Origin: Penelope pileata | Taxonomy: Eukaryota; Chordata; Aves; Galliformes; Cracidae | NCBI GenBank assembly: GCA_013396635.1 | Contig: WBMW01005465.1 | Span: 723,700 to 787,699, forward strand | Reading direction: 5' to 3' | Length of the DNA: 64,000 nt | Shown: positions 41,201-53,200 of the stretch, piece after piece | Layout: every line of letters starts with the position of its first letter | How positions within the stretch are numbered: the stretch's first letter is position 1 | Notes under the pieces: generated by a model | Seen by the model: only the letters and a program-made list of their open reading frames with translations | What the model was told of the DNA's origin: nothing | The model's database searches: none | Translations under genes and position numbers: made by a program

Positions 41201-44200
41201 CTTTCTTTATCCGATCATACGTGCCACATGCAAGGAAAGGCCAACAGACAGTGGATTAGTGTCACACCCTTGAAGCTTTAGGTAACTTGAAGAGAGATTC
41301 TATAATCCTTGACTTGTAGCAGAGACGATCCTAGCTCCAGTGTTGCTCACAGGAGCACTCATTATGCAGCACGTATTGAAGAAAGAGGTTTGGGGTGACA
41401 TAAATATGTGGGGAGGGGCAAGTTTGTGAATTATTAAATGCTCGTGGTATTACTTCTCTTGCTAAATAACCGCAGTTAAACATGCTGCATCTTTTGTACA
41501 GGGAGGTAGTTTGGAAATAAAGAAATATTCAAACAGACTGCTTAACTCGGTCTAAAGAACTTAGGAGCTCTATTCCCTTGATCGGTCTATATTGTAGCAT
41601 TCATTACACGCGTAAAGACACATCCTCCAAATCCCAGTTGGGATTGTTCAACATTTTGTCACAGCTTTCCTGCTAACAAACAAATAAGCTAGATTAACGT
41701 TAGTTTGGATAGGCCTAAAATGCTGCAGTATAACAAAAATATCCACCAATACCCGTCAGAGTTTCATTAGTGTAAACGCTGGAAGGTTCTGAGGACATCT
41801 TAATGTGCTTCTGAAGACAAAAACTCAGAATGTAAGACTATATTTCATATGGTACTGTCAGTTATATGGCAATACAATTTAAAAAAAAAAATGACTTGCT
41901 TAAGCCCTCACTCATTTTCTCTCTTTTTTAAGCTTTTACATAGATTATCATCTCTAATAAGCAGAAAAAAGCTCTAAATTGGGTATGTGTCTATGTTACA
42001 ATACTTAAAGTCAAAAGCAGTACTCCAGCTTCAAAGTATGTTGTGCATCTCTTGGTTACTTGTGAAGCACATCTTTATTTTTGTCACTAATGTGCATTAT
42101 CTCAAACATTTTCTGTGAATTGCTGCTCCTTGTAAAACTGCAAAAAATAAAAAAAGAAATGGTCACATTCTACTTTAAGGTCATAGTATAAATTGTCACT
42201 CACGTTACCATAGAAACAGAGTGGATTTCATCATTATAATGCATGCAGCGATAATTGTTTTTATTTTAGTCCATGGATAGGTAGTTAATGGTGCCAGCTG
42301 CGGTTAGCACAGACAGATTCTTGTCATCTAAGCACAAAACTGCTGTCTTCTGTCACTGTGAGCTCCCCTAACCATCAGCAATTCATGGGGGAACATTCAG
42401 GCAGAAAGAAGAGCTGTTCACAGGCCTTACTTCTGTGGCTGAAATAGATTTCCCTGAAGGAATCATGTTTTCATATGAAAAAGAAATAAACAAGCTACAG
42501 CAGAGTGCTTCTTCACATTGTTCAGTCAGGTCACTGCAGAAAAACTGGTCTCTATGTGGCAGCTTTAAAATTTAGATTGGATTGAAAAAAAATGTTCAGC
42601 TGCCACCCTACCCGCAATACAATCTTTCTCTAGAAAGTACAGCTAGATATTGTGAGGTTGCAGTTAACATAGGTCTCTGCAACTGCAAGTTTTAACCTTA
42701 AAAGTAGATCAACAGGTAGTAAGTAAATGAAAATACTGCAGTTCTGTGATGTTAGAGCTATTAAACATACGCTCAAATTCATGCTCATTTAAAACACACA
42801 AGCAGATACAAACATATAACAAAATCATAAATGAAAGCAATATGGTATAAGGGATAATAAGGGATATGGGGTAATCCAGGGTCATCCAATCCCTACTTAA
42901 AATCAGGCTGCATCGGTTTTAAAACCAACATACCCTAAAATAAGCAATTAATGGCCCCACAGAAAATTATCCTAGGTAGGGAATGCTGGTTTTGGATGCC
43001 ATCCTTCCTAAAGCACAAACACACGTCTTAGTATTTTTCTTTCATAAATTACACCAAATCTGAGTTCTGTCTAAATTTAGGAAGGGTACTGTACTTTCAG
43101 TTCCTCTGGATATCTATTTCCAAGTATCACAAGGCAGCTGGGTTTGGCAGGGACCTCTGGAAACACCTGGTCCAAGCCCTCTACTCAAGCAGGGCCACCT
43201 TGACCAGGCTGGCTGGGACCATGTCCAGACAACATCTTCATGGATTCCACAGCTTCTTGGCCTCTTGTCACTGGGCAGATTAAAATGATATTTTTTACCA
43301 CTGAAGTGGCCAAGCAGTGGAACAGGAACACTTCACTGAGAGCGCAACAGAGCACTGGAACAGGCTGCCCAGAAAAGTTGCGGAATGTCCATTTATGGAG
43401 ATCCTCCAATGTCTTCTGGCCAAGATCCTGCACAACAAGCTCCAGGTGGCCCTGTCTGAGCAGGGGCAGCTGGACATGACGACTTCCTACGGTCCCCTTG
43501 TACTTCAGCCACCTACTTTCCTCAAACACAGGCTAAGTATCGCATGAAACAACAGCAAAGCAAAGCCTACTGGAGTCTGTGCTGTCCAGCATTGTGAGAG
43601 AAAGCGTTTTTCATAGTAAGTGTCAGTGAATTCCCTGAACTGGCTGTTGTAATTTTCAAGACTGTTTGAAGAATACAAAATCACATTTGAATGGATATTG
43701 CACAGGTCTTGGCATTGGACCAACTTATTTTTACGTTCCAAAAATTTGCCAAGCAACATACAAAGTGTTCTTTCTTACTGTACAGTTCATATGGAATAGT
43801 TACCTAAGCTGTTATTTTATATTAAAACTACCGTTCTTATTTGTACTAAGATTTGGCTTGCACGACAAAAGATTTATTACCAATCAGTTATTCTTAGTTC
43901 ATGTTAATTTGGTTATAATTAATGATAATTATGTGGAATATTATCTCTTCCTTGTAAGAGATGCAGCTAATGTGTAGCTCAAATATTAATAAGCTTATTC
44001 TTTATAAGGATAACTGCAAAGCTTAATGTAAATTATTAGTCAAGCAGAGAACTGTGTTTCCTGAACTTTAAGGTACTTCAGATCAATAGGTTTAGAGGCT
44101 AACTGTGAAGCACCACCTTCTGCACTTCACCTTCCCTGCCCAACACCATGAAGGACACAAATTGTACACAGCATTGCATTTCCCTCTGACGTACGTCTGT

Positions 44201-47200
44201 GCAACTTGGTTCTGAAAAATCTCCTAGAAACCAACAATATTATATGAAAAGCAATTGGTTTCTCTTGTCAATTTTCCCAGTTTAGAACTGACAAAAATGC
44301 TGTAATAAATTAGAGCAGAGTTTCAACAAAAATAGATATTTATGCAAGGCATTCTGAGAACTGGATTATGGCTAGAATTACACTTGGAAATGTCTGTTTA
44401 GAGGTTCCATCTGTGAACACAGCAAATTACAACAGACAAAATGTTGATGGTGGGACAACTTGTGAATACAAATAATGACAATAGATATGACTCGACAGGT
44501 AACACACAACAGTCATTGACGCAAACAGTTTCATTAATCACTTGCCCCCACAACCCAGGGATTGTAATGCACGTATTCTCAGTCAGGAGGTTTTACGTAG
44601 CACATCCCTGCACGTCTCCAACTACTGAGGTTTTCCCAACTCCCTTGGGACTCCTCACTCCGTACATATGTACCCTACTTATTTTGTATTTAGGTCACAT
44701 CAACTATGCACACACAGCAGCATCAAAGAGGTCACCATATGTCCAAGAATTCCAGATATGTTATACGTGTACATTCTGAAATGCATTTAAAACAAATGAG
44801 AAAATATGTTTGTTCAGAAATACAGTAATTGCAATTTTAACAATACATCAGCTACACAGTGCAAACATTGTTTTGGGGGAAACATTAGGCTTACTGCATA
44901 TATGCTCCACAGTGCATATACAGTTTCCTAGTAAATCTCAGGCAAACACGATGGCTGTACACTTTCTGAACCTTTTCCAGGTAGACAGCCAGACTGGAAA
45001 GATTCTGCTGGAGCCCTATAAGCTATATTTGGTAATAACTCATCCCCAGTATGTATATATAAAACTATGCGAGAGGGAAAAACAAGGCTCTAATTCTCAC
45101 CCATTTGAAAGGCACCCAGTGGAAGGAAAACTGAGAGCGTTCTGTGCAAACTCAGCTTGGTGCACGAGGCTGGCAAGGACTGCAACCAGGATCCCTGTTC
45201 TTCTGACCCGGGCACATTTGCCCACAGCCTGGCTCATCCGCTCAGGCCAAGCATTGAGCTGAGACTTGGAACCGAAACAAAATATGATCGGCGAGGTGGT
45301 GTTGGCTTATTTTTACAAATGTGTGCTTCAAGCAAGCATAGATAAAATAAACAGACTGTAGCAGGAAAAGTGTAATTTAGACATATTTCAGTAGTCAGCT
45401 TGATTCCCATAATACTTTGTTATGGATATTGGATAAATACTTCATCTTCTGTAACAATTCTACAGTGTGACCCAACAAACTGTTTCCTAAGCTGAAGTTC
45501 ATCAGCACACACTGTGTGGCAAAGACACAGGAAAACTAGGTAAGAACAGATAACGTACAGAGATATGAGGAACAGCAGTACTACCACAATTTGGATAACA
45601 ATAGGTATCAAAGCTGGCATTCTTTTCACATTCCAAATGTTCAGTATTGAGTTCAGTACTTTGTGTTTGCCCTGGACTCTGCTTAGCTACATGCTTGTAA
45701 CCAAGCACACACACACAGCACAGAGGTATCAGTGTCAGAACAGCAGGAAACGGGGCCTTTCTCCAAACAGCAGCAGAACTGAAGCATGTTGAAAAACAAA
45801 CAAAAAAATAAACAAAGAACAAAAACCAAAACCATCCTACCAAGCAAAAAAGCAATCTATGTAATTATAGGCAATTTTCGATGAACCGTAAAGTCTTGGT
45901 CTATAAGAAGGTTAAACATGCAACTCCAGAGACTACGCAGACATGTGCTTTGTGCTCCCTCCTGCTACGTGGAACATGTCTGGAAGTCAGGGAGAACTCC
46001 TTTATCCTTTTATGCTCGTACCAGCCCAGAGTAATGATTTAAGGTCCTGACCGTGAAAGAATTAAATGTAAGTAAATCACTCTGACCAAGTCAAACAACT
46101 GTTCAACAAGTTTACAGTATTTACACACAGGTTACTTTATTAATAGTGACTGCTCAAATTCCTTCTTGACCCTTCCTAGGACCCCTGAGTAAGCCTTCAC
46201 AGAACAAAGCAGATAATACCAGGCAAGAGGCAGCTCACTGAAATTCAGAGAAATTTTGCAAACGAACAGAAAAATCATTTTCCTTTCTTTCAGGTGCCTT
46301 TTGTAGGCATCTGCTTGGCAGGGCAGGGAACCACCCCATGTGTACCAAACTCATCTGGCCAGCCAGAAAAGCTGCTAGCCTTCTATTTAGGACCTGCTAC
46401 AACAGTACTGCTCCTGCCCTTATATTTCTGACACCTTAATTTCAAGCTGTTTTCTTTCTTCGCTCATCCTCCTTACCAATGTTAGCAGCAGATGAGCTTT
46501 GGTTACCAACACATTTATGCTTTATCTCATAAAGCATGCAAGAGCAACCATGAGCAACCACCCGTGACTTCAGCAGAGTTACTGCATTGACCTGCCAATA
46601 GCTGGATATTGATCCAGAAAATTGCACTTATATAACAGTGTGATTGATAACCTGAACATGCAGTTCAATGAAGGATAAGCAGTCTCGATACTCCTCGTCC
46701 TTTTCTATTCTATAAGTAAACTTCTAGAGCTCACAGTACACTTAATATAAATTTTTAGACAGCAGTATGAAATATTTTCAAGCCACTCTCCCTTAGGATA
46801 CATGTACTGCTATTAGAGACGGTTTGGAGAGACAGGATATTACTTATTAACAAGATTTTAATGTAGGCTGTCTTGTTCACCAAAGCAAATTTGGTGTGGG
46901 GAAAAGAAAATCCACCCCATCAGCTCTTAAAATGATGCAGGTAATATTCTGCCTGATCAAAAGACCAGCCAGTTTACTCCTGACCACATCCTTCTCTGCT
47001 CTGACAGTGAATGCAATGAAATACAAGCCTGCAGGCACATGCTAGAGTAGAAATATTTTTAGATGTTTAATCCCCTGGCTGGATACAGACATATTAAACA
47101 TAGATTACCTTTTATGACTACAGATAAAACTGAATGAAAGAAGTGAAAAGTCAGAATAAGAGAGAAGTGCAGCAATGAAGGTTTATCACAAATGCTGTAG

Positions 47201-50200
47201 ATAATACAGTATAGGGAAAGCTAACATGTTCATCACAGGAAGCAGAACAACGAAGACGGTATTTCAGGGGTAGACACTTCAATATTAATCATTCTTTAAT
47301 ACATTCTTACCCTAATTACAGACCGAACCATCCTTAAAATTGCAAGGCCTTGCCTGTAGGAGTCCTCCAAACAGAATGAGATTCAAGCCCAACACCTTAC
47401 ATTTATATTGCCATATCTTGGGATACAGAGAATATTTAATACAGTTTTTCATTTTAAATAAGTTGTCGAACTTGTAATTTTGAGAGCTCAATGGTATTTG
47501 TACTAAGCAAAACTTTGGTTCCCTTGGCTAGCCCTGCAAAACAAAACGGTACTATTTTGATAAAAGACTCCAAACACAGCTCATTATTTTAAGCAGCACA
47601 AGAAGGTGACATATTTTCAGTGTACTGGCACAGCCAATAAATTGGAGTCTTCCTGTTATCACTTCAGATATGTTTGCTTGGCTTTTCATTGAGCCTTCAC
47701 GCCATCTTCCTCTGCTATAGATAACAATTTTACTTTTAGCAATGTATTTGCCTTTAGTGTGGAACCACAGGTCAAGCAAACAATACAACTCCTGCTCTGA
47801 AGGAGCTGGTCATGAAACAGGTGAGGTGGAACTGTTCTGCTTTAGTGAGCGATTGCTGGGAGGGACAAGGTGCACTCATCTGACACACACTGAACAGTTC
47901 AGCAGTGAACAGGAAGAAAAAGACTGGCCCCAACTTTTCTCATAGAGCCTTGGTTTAAAGCATGTCTGTCTGGAGCAGATTGCATATAGGATGGACTGAG
48001 GAAAATGAAGCTGCTCCAAGCAATAGCTCACAACATTCGTGCTACTTTCAACGAGTAGCAAGCCCTCCCTCTGAAAATGCTTCTTGGACTAGTCCAGCAC
48101 CCAAATGTACAGAGCTAATCTGGAAGCTTCCTTTCATTTATAAATTCAAATCCCTTTTTGATATACACTAATGACATTACACAAATTAAAACACAAGGAC
48201 AGAGAAAGAAGAAGAAAAAACCCAACTCGCTACCCCTTACACACATTCATCTGCAATTCATACATCAATCATTTCTTAGGGAAAGAATAAGAGCTACAGC
48301 TTATTCCTCCTGTACAGCAGTAATAACAAGGTGCCCAACTAACTAGACAGCCAGTGGGATGATAAAAGTACTGTATTAAAAAAAAAAAAAAAAAAAGAAA
48401 AGCAGCATTATTTGATTTTTTTTTTCCAGGAGTTTTTATTATTATTATTATACAGGAATAGCTCTTTTCCCCAAAATGGCATGGCAGGTGTCTGAAACAC
48501 AGATCAGCTGAGAGACTGGAAAAGTTCCCAGTGGACACAGCTCTGGCTAGAATTTTCTACAGAATCAACACTGCCATTTCACAGTGACTGACTGAATTTA
48601 AGGGCTCTGCTCCAAAAATAATGCAGTTCACATATTATATAGAAGCAAAAAACCATTCAAGTTCAATACCCTTCAGCTGGTGAAAAAGGGCTATTTGGGT
48701 TGGAATTCCATATTAAAGTGTAATGTTCATTTTTGTAAAGAACGGCTCATTAAACAGCTCTGTAGCATCTACCACTGAAGTCACCAGCACCAGTGTTTAA
48801 AGCACTTTTAACTCATGGTTCTATTTCTGGCTATTTTTTTTTCTTTCCTCTTGTTTAAGATTTTGGAATTGTTCACAGCCAAAAGAGGAAACTGAAGCAA
48901 GCTTTTAAATTATCTGCATAGAAGAGAGATGGCCAACTTCTGAAGATCTAAGGAGTTAAGAAGAACACAGTAAGCATACAAAGCCTGTTTGATTAGAGGG
49001 CCAGAACTGCCTGTGATTGATCAAGTGTCATACACTTTTTCTAAAAAAAATCAAATCCTCAGGCTTGTGGAAATTTTCAATGCTTTATAGTACGTGAGAC
49101 ACAGTATAATCCTTCAGCTCTTACATTAAGCTGTCTTTGCAGAATTCCTCTCTCAAAATGTCTTCTATTAAGACTTCATATTGGCTAAAACAATATGCTA
49201 AAAGCATTCCCCCAGCTTCGCCACTCTTCCAAAGGAAACAGGTCTCAGCATCGTAACGTTCTGCTTGCAGTGCTCCCTGCCCAACTCTGAGCTCTTGTTT
49301 TTTGTTTTTCCCACCCCACAAACTGTTATGTTATTCTTTCTGTTACTGTCAGATCACCTGCTACCAATGCCTGGCTGAAGGGAGGTTTGTTTGAAATCCT
49401 TACCAGTTAGGAAAGAAACATAATCCTGTTCATCTTCAGTGTGGGTACAAAACAGCTGGAGCCAGTGGACAAGCACAGGTTCATTCCTGAGCTGAATTTG
49501 ATACTTTGTGTTTACAGTAATTGTTTCACCATTTGAAACAAATGTTTATTTAAAGCTGATTGAGGTAAGAGCTGACACAGTGTGCCATTTACATCATCAG
49601 TGACTTTGGCACTCCATCTCAGCAGGTTTTACTTTGAAGAAGTAAAAATAGCTTCATCAGACACAGAAGGAAAATCTTAAAGCTCTGGTTAATCAGCAGC
49701 AGTCTGTGGAGAAAACAGCAAAGTAATGAAATCTCCACTTCTGAATAATTTTACTTGGGAAGCAGTCAGATTTCAGCATAAATTAATTCTGAGCATCCAG
49801 CTCTGTTTTCAGCTAGAATGCATCAACCAAGCACTGAAGCTGAAGTCGCAGCTCCTCCTGGCACACATGTTAGGGCAGGGTATGGGGAGATACAGAGGAG
49901 ATCCATTACTTGTAAAACAAAAGTGACAGTTACTGTCAGAGGGACTTATTAACCTTATCTTCTCCATACTCTAAATACCAGCAATCAATACATTGGAAGG
50001 CTTATAGAGATACTCAGCCTGTAAATATATTTTGACATCCTTTGCTTATTATTTCCCCTCTCAGTCTGTCAGGACTCGCAGCACCAGAGTACTCCTGAGA
50101 TTTACATCCTGACCGCCCATAATCAGACTGCAAAAATGAAACAGACGTACCTAAATCTTTTTTAACAGATGAGAGTCTTAGCTAGATTACTGCAGTCATT

Positions 50201-53200
50201 TATGCCAAAAATAAATGTAGTATTATTTACCAAGAAAGATGGACAGTTAGAGTGTAGGAATGCTACATGCTTGCCAGAACTCTGTCAGCAAGTTTACCGT
50301 TACACACTTTTAGATAGTTTCTAGGGTAACTATCAATTTTTTTGGAGTATTTTCCTCCCTCAAGCCTTACAAGAATGAAGCAGTTGCTAAGGCCTATGCA
50401 CTACAGTAAAACAAGGTTTTCCCAGCTCTCTATTAACCAAACCCCAAAGAGTTAATCATAAGCACCTTAGATCAGGAACATCATTTGCCTGCCTACATTT
50501 CCAAGACTGACAGCTGTATTAACATCAGCAAGCCTATGAAAATTATAGACAAAATCACTTAAAATCATTCCACTGTAGGCCTGCAAACCAGGCAACATGC
50601 AAATGTTATAACGTTTGGTACATGAACATACGTCACAAGGAACAACAAAACTCTGAGTTTATCTGAAAAGAGCCTAAGAGATCAGGAACTTTTAATTGTG
50701 ACAAGAACATTGATTGATATGGGAGGTGTAACACACAGTGAAAACATTTTGAACATCAGTATCCAGCAGGAGAATCCTAGAAAGCTTTCTGTCACCTGTC
50801 CAGAGCTCTCTCTTGCCTGTCCACAGGAAAGCTAAGCACGAACAAAGAATGCTTAGAAATTTATATTCCAGCAATGCTTCTGAGCTTCTGGGAAACATCA
50901 GCCCCAGAGGCTTACTGCTGCTGAACATCTTGGTGTCATTTCCATTCCTACAGACAAAACAACAACAACAAGAAGAAACAAAGCAAAACCCCTCACCACA
51001 TTGCTGGAGAAAACAGAGGCCCCAAGGGAATTACAAGACACGCGTATTTGAAGCGAAGGGGTGCAAACAGCCTGCCAAGTGGGGGAAGCCAGTAGCACCA
51101 TTTACTGCGTGAATGCATTAAGGTAAAGCAAAATGCTCTGTAATCTCACTCAACAGGAATCAGTACTATGCTGCATTTTCCAACAAATCTCTGTTAAATG
51201 GTAAAAACATGACCCCAAACTTCCCTCTGCAGAAATAGGTCTCACGTAAACTGGTATTCATACAAAGTTCCAAAAGACGCACCATTTTCTAAATTTACTC
51301 TTTTCAGAAGGATTACTAATGAACAGAAATATATAGCTCAAACTCAATCCTTTTATACCACTTAAAAAAAAGAAAAAGAATACTCAGAATATTTTCAATG
51401 AAACTATTCTTGAAGCTTTTAAGCCAGGGACAAGTCTTGGCTCAGACAGGCATTGTTAATCAGCCGACACCAGTTACTTAGCACAGTTTCAAAACATTCA
51501 TTTCCTTTTTTCCCCACGATCTTTACTGCCTTCAGATTTCACGTACTGAAGTAAAATCAAGGCAGCAAGTAAGTAAAGTGGCTTTTTCCTTTAGCTAACT
51601 GGCTCTTTCACAACAAATACACAATTATTCCCAGATCAAAGTGCAAAACAAATTTTGCTTTATATCTGGATTTTCCACTTGCACAGCATTAAAAGTTTTC
51701 TGGGAAGAAATTCCCTGGGCATGTATATTTACATCTTCTGAAAATGGACATTTTCATGGGCATTTTCAGGAGCACATATTCAGTACGGTGTGAGGCTGTT
51801 CTGAAAATGTTTTAAGTACACAGCCAAAGCTGAAGATAAGAGCACACAAAGTTGTTATTGAAGCACCTCCCAACACTGACAAAGCAACATAAGCTGTTCC
51901 TTGCTCACCAGAATCATCATTCGTCCTCTAGGGAGAAAAAAATTAAAGGTAACATGTTTTAGAAAATTATTTTTGTAAACTTACCTAGAACAGTAAGTAT
52001 TAGAAAATTATTTCCTTAATATAAGCTGTCATTCCATACGGAGAACCATATGATTTCACATTGTGATAGATTAAGGGACCTCACACCGCACAGCAATCCC
52101 CATGTCTCAAATAATTCGTCTTCTCAACATTTAACCAAACTACTGAACTAATCCTCGTACGCTTTACAAGAGTACAGAACAAAGATCTTCACACACGTGT
52201 GTGCAAGGCCTCTAGAATTGGCAATATTCTCCTAGAAGACAGAAGGCTGCCATATGGGTGTCTTGAGATTTGATAATGGACTTTTTGGTTGTTACAAATG
52301 CAGACCACAGGACCTGAAACTAGCACATTTGTGTCTTCACAAAACTTCCTAACCATTGCAAATAAAAAGAAAATAATTAATCCACCAGGTACGAAATCTG
52401 AAATTATCCCACCAAAAGAACTGACCTGAGATTTAAAAGTACATTAAACAGGGTTGTTGGATCTTTTTCTCCACCTGGAAAAATAACTAGAATGGCTACA
52501 GATTGAAAAGAAAAAATTGATAAAAAGAATAAAGAAATATCCTTTAGAGACACATGAGAGAAAGATACATATCAGAAGCTCACCACAAAAATAAACACCC
52601 TTGGAAAAACAGAACACAAATCACCTAAGTCTAAGAAGTATGGTGGTTCTTCAACATTGGAACAAGAGTCAAAGCTTACAGACAGTAAGCTTTCTTCTGC
52701 TTCTCTGGATTTTGACAATCTTCTGCTCTGACTGTATCTAAAACTCACAAACCTACAAGTTGAGCCAGTATTAACTGAAAGCTTCATGGTGTAAAATAGA
52801 GGACAGTTTCCTCATTTCTCCTCCCTCCCTGAAGAATGTCGACTCTCCTTTCCTCTTGCTTCACAAGCTGAAAGCTCTCTGTTCATTATGACTTCCCCGA
52901 GATCAAGGGAGAGAGGGATTACACTGTCGTGACTGCAGCTCTCAATATTTTCTTTGTAACCACAATAGCTCAGATTTCAAATTTGTTTTTTAATGCTTGC
53001 TAGTGTCCCACATCAATGCAGTTCAAAGCAAGCATAATTACATAAAAGTCACTGCAGAATCCAAATTAAAGACCTTATAATTGATCTCAATGAAAGGTCT
53101 GTCTACAACAGAAGGCTTGAATTGCAAGGTGCACTTCTCCCTCAATTAATGACAGAGTCCTCCACACTCTCAGTTTCACTCTTTATTGCTTAAAATAGAA

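Larger units (their letters stand above)
39713..43516 (-). other. Large intron of the helical-repeat gene
   Basis: This 3.8 kb interval contains the CR1 inverted pair, X-box-like sites near 42204, and a 29-bp decoy exon near 40.07 kb. Nothing else is supported. Confidence 0.6.

Noticed and set aside
43185..43529. Overlapping frames on both strands
   Set aside because: They are produced by the CR1 fragments, not by a gene.
45502..45855. 117-codon minus-strand frame with hydrophobic start
   Set aside because: It begins in a long T/G-rich polypyrimidine tract and runs through an intron into the 45.5 kb exon; the phase does not fit.
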